A DNA stretch of 45,581 nucleotides, taken from positions 1 through 45,581 of the forward strand of contig CAZHTS010000038.1 of the NCBI GenBank assembly GCA_964535315.1, written 5' to 3'. The notes under the pieces were generated by a model. The model ran no database searches and was not told the DNA's origin. It saw only the letters and a program-made list of their open reading frames with translations. The first letter of the stretch is position 1, and each line of letters begins with the position of its first letter. Shown here piece by piece: positions 1 to 9,900 of the stretch. Origin of the DNA: CAZHTS01 sp964535315. GTDB taxonomy: Bacteria > Chloroflexota > Anaerolineae > Anaerolineales > Anaerolineaceae. The translations under genes were made by a program, and so were the position numbers.

Positions 1-3000
1 CGCAAGAAGGCCGAACAGGAGTTACGTGTCAGCGAAGAATACAACAAGGTGCTGTTTGCCGGCTCGCGCACCCCGCTGATCGTCATGGATCTGGAAACGG
101 CCACGTACGTGGACTGCAACCAGGCGGCGGTGGAAATTTACCGCTATGCCTCCCGTGAAGAGGTCATCGGCAAGAACCCGCTGGATGTCTCCGCTCCGGT
201 GCAATACGATGGCACGCCGTCCAGCGAGGCAGCGGGCAAATACATTCAGGAATGCATCGAGAAGGGCCAGGCCATGTTTGAATGGCGTCACCAGCGCCCC
301 GACGGCGAGATCTGGGACGCCAGCGTGCACCTGATGTCGCTCAAACCCGCCGGACGGCAGTTGATCCAGTTCAGTCTGCAAGACATCACCGAACGCCGGC
401 GCGCCGAAGCCGCCCTGACCCGCCGGGCCGTCGAACTGGCCACGGTCGCCCGGGTCAGCACCGCCGTCTCCACTATCCTCGAGCCGCAAGAAATGCTGCA
501 AACGGTGTGCAACCTGACCAAGGAAAACTTCCACCTCTACCATGCTCATATCTACATATTTGACCCGGTCACCGGCAACCTGACATTGACCGCCGGCGCC
601 GGCCAGACCGGGAAACGCATGGTCGCCGAAGGGCGCTCCATCCCCATCGACGCCGAAAAATCCCTGGTGGCCCGCGCTGCCCGCACCCGCGAGGGCTTCA
701 TCGTCAACGACGTTCACCAGGATCCCGAATTCCTGTCACACCCGCTCCTGCCAGACACGCGCTCCGAAATGGCGGTGGCCATGCAGGCCGGCGAGCAGTT
801 GATCGGTGTGCTGGATGTCCAGGCCGAGACCATTGATCGCTTCAGCGAGGAAGACATCAACATCCTCACCACCCTGGGCGCCCAGGTGGCCGTGGCGTTG
901 CAGAACGCCCGCCAGTATGAGCAGGCCGCTCGCCTGGGCCTGACCGTTGAACAATCGCTGGACGGCGCCGCCATCGCCAACCTGGATGGCGTCATCGAGT
1001 TCGTCAACCCGGCCTATGCCAACATGCACGGCCTGACGGTGGACGAATGCATCGGCCAACCGCTGACCGTCTTCCACACCCCAGAACAGGTACAAAACGA
1101 AGTCGAGCCGCTGCTGCAAGAGGTCAGCAATACCGGTTCCGCCCAGGGCGAAATCGGCCACGTACGCAAAGACGGCACCATTTTCCCGAGTTGGATGAGC
1201 GTGGTCATCCTGCGCAATCGCAAGGGTGAACCCATCGGCTGGCTGGCGGCGGCGCAGGACATCACCGCCCGCAAGCAGGCGCAGGCCGAGCTCGAAGCGC
1301 AACAGCGCACTCTGCAGGCCGTGCTGGATAACATGCCTGCCGGGGTGTTCATGGTCGAGGCGCCCTCCGGCAAACCGCTGCTGGCCAACACGTTGGCCAC
1401 CGCAATCCTCGGGCGCGGCATCGCCCCCAACGCCTCGTCGGACGACCTCAGCCAGGTCTACGCCGCCTATCTGGGCGACAGCGACGAGATCTATCCCGCC
1501 GAGAAATTACCCATCGTGCGCGGTATGCTGGGCGAGATCACTAAGGTCGACGACATGGTCGTCCACCGTCCGGATGGTGTGCACATTCCATTGGAAGTTT
1601 CCGGCGCCCCCATCCGGGATGGTCAGGGCAACATCGTCGCCAGCGTGATCGTCTTCCAGGATATCAGCGAACGCCTGAAGGCCGAACAGGAACGCCTGCG
1701 CCTACAGACCATCATCGACGCCACACCGGACTTCCTGGGAATCGCCAACAGCGACGGCAACCTGATCTATCTGAACCAGGGTGGCCGTAAGATCATCGGC
1801 TACGGCCCAACGGAAGATATTAGCGATCTGACCATCCGCGACTGCCACCCCGAACACGCCTATCAGGAACTGCTCAAAGGTGGCTTTGCAATCGCTGCGC
1901 AAGAGGGTACATGGAACGGTGAGAGCTTCTTGCAGACCCGCGATGGGCGCGAAATCCCGGTATCTATGGTGCTCTACGATCACAAAGACGAAGACGGCAA
2001 TATCCAGTTCATCGCCGGCGTCATGCGTGACATCACCGCCATCAAAGCTGCCCAACAGACCCTGAGTGAGAACGAAGCCCGCTTCCGCTCGCTGGTACAG
2101 GCCGTTCCGGATATGATCTTCCGCCTTGACCCCAACTATATTTTCGTCGATTACAAAGGCGCCGAGGACCAGTTGCTCTACGTACCACCTGAGGTTTTCC
2201 TGGGTAAGGTCTACACCGATGTACTCCCACCCCACGTTTCTGAACCCACCCGTAAAGCCATCGAGGAGGCCCGCGCCACCGGTACGATTGCCAGCTACGA
2301 ATACCAGCTTCCCGCCTCAGACGGCAGCCTGCGCACCTTTGAAGCCCGTATCTCGGTCAGCCCGGACAATTACATTACCGATATCGTACGCGACGTAACC
2401 AACACTCGAGAAGCGGAACGCATCCTCGCCGAAAGCGCCGCACAACTGCACCAGGCCATGCAAATTGCCCAAATGGGCGCCTGGCAGTTGGATCTGAACA
2501 CTCAGATGATCACCCTTGGCGAGGAACACGTAAGACTGATGGGGCTGGAACAACAAGCGGCGCTGACGTTGCCATTGATGGAATACGCCCAGCAATACGT
2601 CCACCCCGAAGATGTGGCCATCATCGCCGATCGGTTACAATATGCCGTCGCCCACCACCAGGAGCCCGATTACGCGGACCAGTTTGATTATCGCCTGATC
2701 ACAACACAGGGCGAGACATTGAATACGGTTGTCTCTATACGGTCCAATGCGTCCGGGGTCATTCAAGGTGTTACGCAAAACATCACCGAGCGCAAGCAAG
2801 CCGAACGCGCCCTGGCCGAGAACGAAGCCCGCTTCCGCTCGCTGGTCTCCAACGTGCCCAGCACCATTTACCGCTGCGCATTGGACGCCCACTACACCAT
2901 GTTGTTCATCAGCGACGCGATTGAGGAGATGAGCGGTTACCCGGCCTCGGACTTCCTGGGCAATACGGTGCGTTCCTACGCCAGCATCATCCATCCGGAC

Positions 3001-6000
3001 GATACTGCCCTGGTCGACCAGACCATCAGCGCCGCCCTGGCCGCCAACACGTCCTACAATATAGAATATCGCATCCTGCACGCCGACGGGCAGGTCCGCT
3101 GGGTGTACGAAAGCGGTCTGGGGGTGAAGGATACTTTCGGAAACGTCGCCTGGCTGGATGGCAGCATCTCGGATATCACCGAGCGCAAAGAGGCCCAGGC
3201 GGCCATGGAAACGCAGCAGCGCACTCTGCAGGCCGTGTTGGACAACATGCCCGCCGGTCTGTTCATGGTGGAAGCGCCTTCCGGCAAGACGCTGCTGGCC
3301 AACCGCCTGGCAACCGAGATTTTAGGGCGCGGCATCGCCCCGGACGCCACGCCGGAGGAACTGAGCCAGGTTTACGCCGCCTACAAGGGCGACAGTGACG
3401 AACTCTACCCCATGCAGGAACTCCCGCTGGTGCGCGGCTTGATGGGCGAGGTAGCTACGGTCACCGACATGGTCGTCCACCGCTCGGACGGCAAACACAT
3501 CCCGTTGGAAGTCACCGGCTCGCCGGTGCGGGATGCGCAGGGCAACATCGTCGCCAGCGTCATCGTCTTCCAGGACATCACCGAACGTCTGCAAAACCAG
3601 GAAGCCATCACCCGCCGGGCGCGTGAACTGGCAGTGGTAGCGCAATTGAGCACCAGTATCGCCACCATCCTGGAGCCGCAGACCTTGCTGCAAACGGTGA
3701 GCGACCTGGCCAAACAAAACTTCAATTTCTACCACGCCCACGTCTATCTGCTCAACGAAGCCGGCGACACGCTGTTGCTGGCCGCCGGCGCCGGAAACAT
3801 CGGGCGCCAGATGGTGGCCGAACGCCGTTCGATCCCCTTCAACGCCGAAAAGTCACTGGTGGCCCGCGCCGCCCGCAGCCGCCAGGGCGTGATCGTCAAC
3901 AACGTGTACGATGACCCGGACTTCCTGCCGCACCCGCTGCTGCCCGAAACCCGTTCAGAAATGGCCATCCCGTTGATCGCCGGTGAACGGGTGCTGGGCG
4001 TACTCGATGTCCAGGCCAACACCGTCGATCGCTTCAGCGAGGAAGACGTGAGCATCCAGACCACCCTGGCCGCCCAGGTTGCCATCGCGCTGCAAAACGC
4101 CCGCCAGTACAACCAGGTCTCGCGGCTCAGCCTGACCGTGGAGCAATCGCTGGACGGCGCCACCCTGACCGACCTGAACGGTGTGGTCGAATTCGCCAAC
4201 TCGGCCTGGGCCAACATGCACGGTATGAGCGTGGAAGAATGCGTCGGCCGCCCCTTACCCATTTTCCACACCGCCGAGCAGCTCCAAAACGAGGTGGAAC
4301 CGGCGTTACAACAGACCAACGCTACCGGCTCCTTCCGCGGCGAGGTCGGGCACGTGCGCAAGGACGGCACGACCTTCCCGACCTGGATGAATGTGGTGGT
4401 CGTGCACAACAGCGCCGGCCAACCCATCGGCTGGATGGCCTCTGCCCAGGACATCACCGAACGCAAACAGGCCGAGGCCGCTTTGGAAACGCAGCAACGC
4501 ACCCTGCAGGCCGTGTTGGACAACATGCCCGCCGGTGTGTTCATGGTCGAATCGCCCTCGGGCAAGCCGCTGCTGGCCAACACTCTGGCCATCGAAATCC
4601 TTGGGCGGGGCATTGATCCTAACGCCTCCTCGGAAGATCTCAGCGAGGTCTACGCCGCCTACCGGGGCGATAGCGACGAGATCTACCCCACCGAGAAATT
4701 ACCGGTGGTGCGCGGCATGCTGGGTGAGGCTAGCAAGATCGATGATATGGTCGTCCATCGCTCGGATGGCAAACGCATCCCGCTGGAAGTGGCCGGCGCT
4801 CCTGTGCACGACGCTCAGGGCAACATCGTCGCCAGCGTCATCGTCTTCCAGGACATCACCGAGCGCAAAGAGGCCCAGGCCACCCTGGAAGCGCAGCAGC
4901 GCACCCTGCAGGCCGTGTTGGACAACATGCCCGCCGGTCTGTTCATGGTGGAAGCGCCTTCCGGCAAGACACTGCTGGCCAACCGCCTGGCGACCGAGAT
5001 TTTGGGGCGCGGCATTGCCGCCGACGCCCTGCCAGAAGAACTGAGCGAGGTCTACGCCGCCTACAAGGGCGACGGCGATGAACTCTACCCCATGCAGGAA
5101 CTGCCACTGGTACGCGGTCTGATGGGCGAGACAACCACGGTCGACGACATGGTCGTCCATCGCTCGGACGGCAAACGCATTCCGCTGGAAGTCACCGGTT
5201 CGCCGGTGCGAGACGCCCAGAGCAACACCGTTGCCAGCGTCATCGTCTTCCAGGACATCACCGAACGCCGTCAGACCCAGGAAGCCATCGCCCGCCGGGC
5301 GCGTGAACTGGCCATCGTCGCTCACTTGAGCACCACGATGTCCACTATCCTGGAGCCGCAGATGCTGCTGCAAACGGTGAGCGACCTGGCCAAACAAAAC
5401 TTCAATCTGTATCACGCCCACATCTACCTGCTCAGTGAGGCCGGCGACACATTGGTGCTCACCGCCGGCGCCGGAGACATTGGACGCCAGATGGTGGCCG
5501 AAAAGCGAACGATCGCTATGGATGCCGAAAAATCGCTGGTGGCCCGCGCCGCCCGCAGCCAGAAGGGCGTGATCGTCAACAACGTGTACGAAGACCCCGA
5601 CTTCCTGCCCCACCCGCTGCTGCCCGAAACCCGTTCAGAAATGGCCATCCCGTTGATCGCCGGTGAACGGGTGTTGGGCGTGCTCGACATTCAAGCCGAC
5701 ACAATCAATCACTTCAGCGAGGAAGATGTCAGCATCCAGACCACCCTGGCCGCCCAGGCCGCGGTTGCGCTGCAAAACGCCCGCCAGTACCAGCAGGTGC
5801 AAGAGTCGGAACGCCTGGTGCGCACCATCATCGACTCCACCCCCGACTGGATCTACATCAAAGATCGCCAGCACCGCTATCGCATGGTCAACCAGAGCTA
5901 CGCTCAAAACGTCCACCTCTCTCCAGAAGAAATTCTCGGCAAGGACGACATCGAGGTTGGCCACCCCGAAGAGATGGTGCGGGGCAACCCGGAGAAGGGC

Positions 6001-6960
6001 ATCCACGGCTACTGGGCCGACGACAATGAAGTGATGGACGGCGGTCACCCCATCACCAACCCGCGCAACTTCATCCGGGTGGCAGGCGAGGAACGGTTGT
6101 TCAACACCTACAAGGTACCCCTGCGCGACGCCGAAAACAACGTCTGGGGTGTGCTGGCCTTCTCCCGGGATATGACCGAACGTGAGAACCTGCTGCAGGA
6201 AACCCAGCGGCTCTTCAGTGAAATCGACACATTGTACAACGCCAGCCGCCGCCTGTCTGCCGCCCGCAGCCTGAGCGAAATGACCTCGGCCGTGGCCGAA
6301 GGCTTGAAGGTGAAGGGCACCAACCGGGCCCTGTTGTTGAGCATCGAGCGCGACAGCGATGGCGAAATGAGCTCATTGACCATCCTGGCCAACTGGTACA
6401 GCGGCGAAGGCCACCCGCCCAGCCCGGTAGGCACCGTCTACCGCAAAGACATGTTTGCCATGCTGCGCTTCCTGCTCAGCCCGGTGCCGGTGTTCTTCAA
6501 CGACGTTAGCACGGACGACCGTATCGATGACAACATGCGCACAGTGCTGGATCGCCTCGAAATCCGCTCGTTGGCCACCCTGCCGTTGTGGTTGGGTGAA
6601 CGCCAGATCGGTGTATTCGCCCTTGAGGCGCAAGAACTGCACACCTTCGGCGAAACCGAAATTCGCTCGTATCCCTCTCTGGCCGGCCAGTTAGCCATTG
6701 CGCTTGAGAACTGGCGCCTGCTGGAAGAGACGCAAAACCGGGCCCGCCGCGAGCAAACGCTGCGTGAGATCACCACTCAGGTGCGCGGCGCCATCGATCC
6801 CGAAACCATCCTGCGCACCGCCGTGCGCGAGCTTGGCGCCACCCTGGGCCGCCAATCGTTCATCCGCCTTGGAAATGCCGAGGAACTGTCGCACGCCCCT
6901 GATCAAGACACTCACAACAGCGACGATCAACAGGCAGGCGCCCCGGCAAAGGGCCGCTAA
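1..6960 (+). CDS. Giant multi-PAS/GAF sensor protein, 5' end outside the window
   Basis: The frame is open from base 1 (reading RKKAEQELRVSEEYN, a typical inter-PAS linker), so the GTG at 49 is probably internal and the true start lies upstream. About 2319 residues are visible. Approximate order: PAS, GAF, seven PAS, GAF, three PAS, GAF, PAS, GAF, then a linker resembling the start of another GAF. Many PAS units end in a D-I-T-E-R-K/R-type motif, the usual C-terminal cap and signalling helix. The GAF units share a recognisable core (LYHAHIYL, PHPLLP, RSEMA). I see no transmembrane segment, HisKA, HATPase, GGDEF, EAL or DNA-binding domain, so it looks like a cytoplasmic input-only scaffold. 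It presumably senses small ligands or redox state and passes signals to the kinase downstream; this is inference. Only 13 nt separate its stop from the next gene. Several domain blocks are near-identical at DNA level. Confidence 0.85.
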   Translation, partial: RKKAEQELRVSEEYNKVLFAGSRTPLIVMDLETATYVDCNQAAVEIYRYASREEVIGKNPLDVSAPVQYDGTPSSEAAGKYIQECIEKGQAMFEWRHQRPDGEIWDASVHLMSLKPAGRQLIQFSLQDITERRRAEAALTRRAVELATVARVSTAVSTILEPQEMLQTVCNLTKENFHLYHAHIYIFDPVTGNLTLTAGAGQTGKRMVAEGRSIPIDAEKSLVARAARTREGFIVNDVHQDPEFLSHPLLPDTRSEMAVAMQAGEQLIGVLDVQAETIDRFSEEDINILTTLGAQVAVALQNARQYEQAARLGLTVEQSLDGAAIANLDGVIEFVNPAYANMHGLTVDECIGQPLTVFHTPEQVQNEVEPLLQEVSNTGSAQGEIGHVRKDGTIFPSWMSVVILRNRKGEPIGWLAAAQDITARKQAQAELEAQQRTLQAVLDNMPAGVFMVEAPSGKPLLANTLATAILGRGIAPNASSDDLSQVYAAYLGDSDEIYPAEKLPIVRGMLGEITKVDDMVVHRPDGVHIPLEVSGAPIRDGQGNIVASVIVFQDISERLKAEQERLRLQTIIDATPDFLGIANSDGNLIYLNQGGRKIIGYGPTEDISDLTIRDCHPEHAYQELLKGGFAIAAQEGTWNGESFLQTRDGREIPVSMVLYDHKDEDGNIQFIAGVMRDITAIKAAQQTLSENEARFRSLVQAVPDMIFRLDPNYIFVDYKGAEDQLLYVPPEVFLGKVYTDVLPPHVSEPTRKAIEEARATGTIASYEYQLPASDGSLRTFEARISVSPDNYITDIVRDVTNTREAERILAESAAQLHQAMQIAQMGAWQLDLNTQMITLGEEHVRLMGLEQQAALTLPLMEYAQQYVHPEDVAIIADRLQYAVAHHQEPDYADQFDYRLITTQGETLNTVVSIRSNASGVIQGVTQNITERKQAERALAENEARFRSLVSNVPSTIYRCALDAHYTMLFISDAIEEMSGYPASDFLGNTVRSYASIIHPDDTALVDQTISAALAANTSYNIEYRILHADGQVRWVYESGLGVKDTFGNVAWLDGSISDITERKEAQAAMETQQRTLQAVLDNMPAGLFMVEAPSGKTLLANRLATEILGRGIAPDATPEELSQVYAAYKGDSDELYPMQELPLVRGLMGEVATVTDMVVHRSDGKHIPLEVTGSPVRDAQGNIVASVIVFQDITERLQNQEAITRRARELAVVAQLSTSIATILEPQTLLQTVSDLAKQNFNFYHAHVYLLNEAGDTLLLAAGAGNIGRQMVAERRSIPFNAEKSLVARAARSRQGVIVNNVYDDPDFLPHPLLPETRSEMAIPLIAGERVLGVLDVQANTVDRFSEEDVSIQTTLAAQVAIALQNARQYNQVSRLSLTVEQSLDGATLTDLNGVVEFANSAWANMHGMSVEECVGRPLPIFHTAEQLQNEVEPALQQTNATGSFRGEVGHVRKDGTTFPTWMNVVVVHNSAGQPIGWMASAQDITERKQAEAALETQQRTLQAVLDNMPAGVFMVESPSGKPLLANTLAIEILGRGIDPNASSEDLSEVYAAYRGDSDEIYPTEKLPVVRGMLGEASKIDDMVVHRSDGKRIPLEVAGAPVHDAQGNIVASVIVFQDITERKEAQATLEAQQRTLQAVLDNMPAGLFMVEAPSGKTLLANRLATEILGRGIAADALPEELSEVYAAYKGDGDELYPMQELPLVRGLMGETTTVDDMVVHRSDGKRIPLEVTGSPVRDAQSNTVASVIVFQDITERRQTQEAIARRARELAIVAHLSTTMSTILEPQMLLQTVSDLAKQNFNLYHAHIYLLSEAGDTLVLTAGAGDIGRQMVAEKRTIAMDAEKSLVARAARSQKGVIVNNVYEDPDFLPHPLLPETRSEMAIPLIAGERVLGVLDIQADTINHFSEEDVSIQTTLAAQAAVALQNARQYQQVQESERLVRTIIDSTPDWIYIKDRQHRYRMVNQSYAQNVHLSPEEILGKDDIEVGHPEEMVRGNPEKGIHGYWADDNEVMDGGHPITNPRNFIRVAGEERLFNTYKVPLRDAENNVWGVLAFSRDMTERENLLQETQRLFSEIDTLYNASRRLSAARSLSEMTSAVAEGLKVKGTNRALLLSIERDSDGEMSSLTILANWYSGEGHPPSPVGTVYRKDMFAMLRFLLSPVPVFFNDVSTDDRIDDNMRTVLDRLEIRSLATLPLWLGERQIGVFALEAQELHTFGETEIRSYPSLAGQLAIALENWRLLEETQNRARREQTLREITTQVRGAIDPETILRTAVRELGATLGRQSFIRLGNAEELSHAPDQDTHNSDDQQAGAPAKGR
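409..1677 (+). repeat. GAF-PAS-PAS block, copy 1 (partner at 3601-4869)
   Basis: This block aligns without gaps to 3601-4869 at a constant offset of 3192 bp (1064 codons). Anchor points checked by eye are the start of the GAF (421 vs 3613), the first PAS (931 vs 4123), the second PAS (1301 vs 4493) and the DIT/DIS-E-R end (about 1660 vs 4852). The copies differ mainly at scattered positions, so this is an internal gene duplication. Confidence 0.75.
3178..4115 (+). repeat. PAS-GAF block, copy 1 (partner at 4858-5795)
   Basis: The block aligns to 4858-5795 at a constant offset of 1680 bp (560 codons). Long stretches are identical or differ by single bases, for example 3181-3300 against 4861-4980. 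It covers one PAS and one GAF domain. The similarity is higher than between other domain pairs of the protein, which suggests a recent duplication or continuing gene conversion. Confidence 0.8.
3601..4869 (+). repeat. GAF-PAS-PAS block, copy 2
   Basis: Second copy of the 409-1677 block at an offset of 3192 bp. It overlaps the PAS-GAF duplication, sharing the GAF at about 3601-4115, so the central GAF belongs to both repeat families. Confidence 0.75.
4858..5795 (+). repeat. PAS-GAF block, copy 2
   Basis: Second copy of 3178-4115, offset 1680 bp and in frame. Similarity stops at about 5795, where a different PAS domain begins (TIIDSTPDWIYIKD). Confidence 0.8.
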
Positions 6961-6973
6961 AGGAGGCAAGCAC

Positions 6974-9900
6974 ATGTCCGAAACCTTGACCGAACAACTC
7001 TTGCAGTCAGTCCTGGAAACTGCCCCGGTCGTGCTCTTTACCCTCGACCCGCAGGGCATCTTTACCCGCTCCGAAGGGCGCGGACTGAGCGACCTGGGAC
7101 TGAAGCCCGGACAGGTGGTCGGCCTGTCGGCCATGGAGGTCTATCGCGACGCACCGCAAATCGTGGCCGACGTCCAGCGTGCCCTGCAAGGGGAAGCCTT
7201 CAGCACCATCGTCGAAGTCGGTGGGCGCGCCTTTGAAACCAGCTACACTCCATTGCGCGATGCAGACGGCAAACTAAGCGGTGTGTTGGGCATCTCAACA
7301 GACGTGACCACGGCCCACCAGGCGCAGCAGGCATTGGAACAAAGCCAGGACTTCCTTACCCTGGTGGTCGAAAACATGCCTCAGTCCGTTTTCTGGAAAG
7401 ATCGCGACCTGAAATTCCTCGGCTGTAACCAGGTCTTTGCCCGCGACGCCGGCAAGGCGTCTCCGGCGGAACTGATCGGTCTGGATGACTACGCCATGCC
7501 GTGGAAGGAGCATGCCGCCCTGTACCAGCAGGATGACCGGCAGGTGATCGAGAGCGGCGTCGCCCGGATCAATTTTGAAGAACCACATACCAGCGCCGAC
7601 GGTCAGGTCACCTGGGCGCGCACCAGCAAGATTCCCTTGCGCGACAAAGAAGGCAACGTGCTTGCCGTGCTGGGGTTATTTGAAGACATCACCGCCCAGA
7701 AACAGTCTGAGCAGGCCCTGCGCGAGTCACAGGAGCGCTATCGCACTGTGGTCGACAGTATGCAGGATGGCCTGTTCGTGATCCAGGACGCACGGCTGGT
7801 TTATGTGAACAACGCTCTGTCCAAAATACTCGGCGCACCGGTAGAAAAACTACAAGGTATGCTCTTCACCGATGTGATCGCAGCCGAAGACCTTGCCACG
7901 GTAACCGACAATTACCGCCGGCGCCAGGCGGGCGAAGCTGTTCCCAGCGAATACAACATCCACCTGGTGCGCCTGGATGATGGCCAAACCATCCTGGCGC
8001 GCTTCAACGCCAACCTGGTCACCTATAACGGGCGCATCGCCACCATGGGCACCATCCGAGACATCACCGCCCTGAGCGAAGCCGAAAGAGAAGTAACCGA
8101 ATGGCGCCAACGCTACGAACTGGTCACCGCTGCTTCCGGTCAAATCGTCTACGATTATGATATCGCCGGCGGCGGTATCCTCTGGAGTGGAAGCGTCAAG
8201 ACCACCCTCGGCTATGATCTAAGCGAGATGAACGGTGGTGTGGCGCAGTGGGAAGAACTGATCCACCCCGAAGACCGGGAGCAGGCGCTTCAGATTCTGG
8301 CCACAGCCGAAAAAAGCTGTTCCACATACAATGTTGAGTACCGCTACCAATGCAAAGATGGGCGTTATATCGATATGCACGACAGCGGGCTGTTTCTGGC
8401 CGATAGCAACGGCAAAACCTACCGCATGCTGGGCCTGATGACGGACATCACTCAACAAAAACAGGCCGAACGCACCGTTCGCGAATCAGAAGAACGTTAC
8501 CGCAATCTGTTCACACACATGCAGGACGGTCTGTTCGTGATCCAGGACGCCAAACTGCGCTTCGTTAACCAGTCCTTTGCCGCCATGATCGGCTACACGC
8601 CCGAAGAGCTGTTGGAGAAGAATTTTGCCGAAATCGTGGCCCCAGAAGACCTCGCCGGTGTGGTCGATAACTACCGCCGCCGCCAGGCTGGCGAGCCCGT
8701 CCCCAGCGAATACGCCTTCCACATGGTGCACAAAGACAGCGGCGAACGGGTGTTGATTAACATGAGCGTCGGCCTGATCGATTACAACGGGCGCGTGGCC
8801 AGCATGGGCACCGTTAAAAACATCACCGCCCAGGAAGAAGCCGACGCAGAACGCAATCGGCTGCTCTCCATTCTGGAAAGCAGCACGGATATGATCTCCA
8901 ACGCCACCCCGGATGGCACCATCCTGTACCTCAATGCCGCCGGACGGAAGCTCCTGGGTCTTGATCCCGACGCCGATGTCAGCCAGATGAAAATCTTCGC
9001 CACCATCCCAGAGTGGGTGCAGCGCCGGTTGATGGAGGAGAAAATCTTCGAGCAGGCGCTCGAAAAAGGCGCCTGGTCCGGCGAAATGGCGCTGCGCTCG
9101 CTGGCCGACGGGCATGAGATCCCCGTCTCGGCCATCATCATGGCGCATCGCTCTTCCAGCGGTGAATACGCCTATTCCTCGGTCGTGGCCCGCGACATCA
9201 GCGAAACCAAACGCGCCGCTCAAGCCGTCCAGGAATCAGAAGAACGTTACCGGGCGCTGGTCGGGCACATGCAAGAAGGTTTGTTCGTGATCCAGGACGG
9301 GAAACTGCGCTTCGTCAACGAGTCGTTTGCGAGCATGATGGGCTCCACCGTCGAAGAACTGACCGAGTCGGATTTCATCCAAATTGTTGCCCCCGAAGAC
9401 GTGGCAGCCGTGGCCGAAAACTACCGCCGCCGCCAGGCCGGCGAAGACATCTCTCCCAGCTACGAAATGCACCTGGTACGCCGGGATAACGGTGAACACA
9501 TCCTGATCAACCTCAACGCCAGCCTGATCAATTACGGCGGGCGGGTGGCAACGATGGGCACCTTGAAGGACATCACCGCCGAACGCAAGGCCGAAGAAGA
9601 GCGCAGCCGGCTGGTCAACATCCTGGAAAGCACGACCGACATGGTCACCACCGGAACCACCGACGGCTTTGCCACCTATTTCAACGCCGCCGGCAAACAA
9701 ATGCTGGGCATTTCCCCCGACGCCGACATCAGCCAGTACAAGATCTACGACTTCCTGCCGCCCTGGGTACAGGAAAAATTCCTGGGCCCCATCTTTGAAG
9801 AGGTCTCGAAACACGGTGTCTGGTCGGGCGAGGTGGCGTTGCAGCCGCTCAATGGGCCAGAGATCCCCGTTTCCTGTATCATCATGGCCCATTACACACC

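Noticed and set aside
3178..5795. Repeat structure considered as a mobile element or CRISPR-like array
   Set aside because: The repeats are in-frame coding domains with offsets that are multiples of three, without terminal inverted repeats, target duplications or spacers.
22..6048. Many long minus-strand frames opposite the giant sensor gene
   Set aside because: The plus frame carries clear PAS and GAF domains throughout; the minus frames repeat where the domains repeat and show no protein family.
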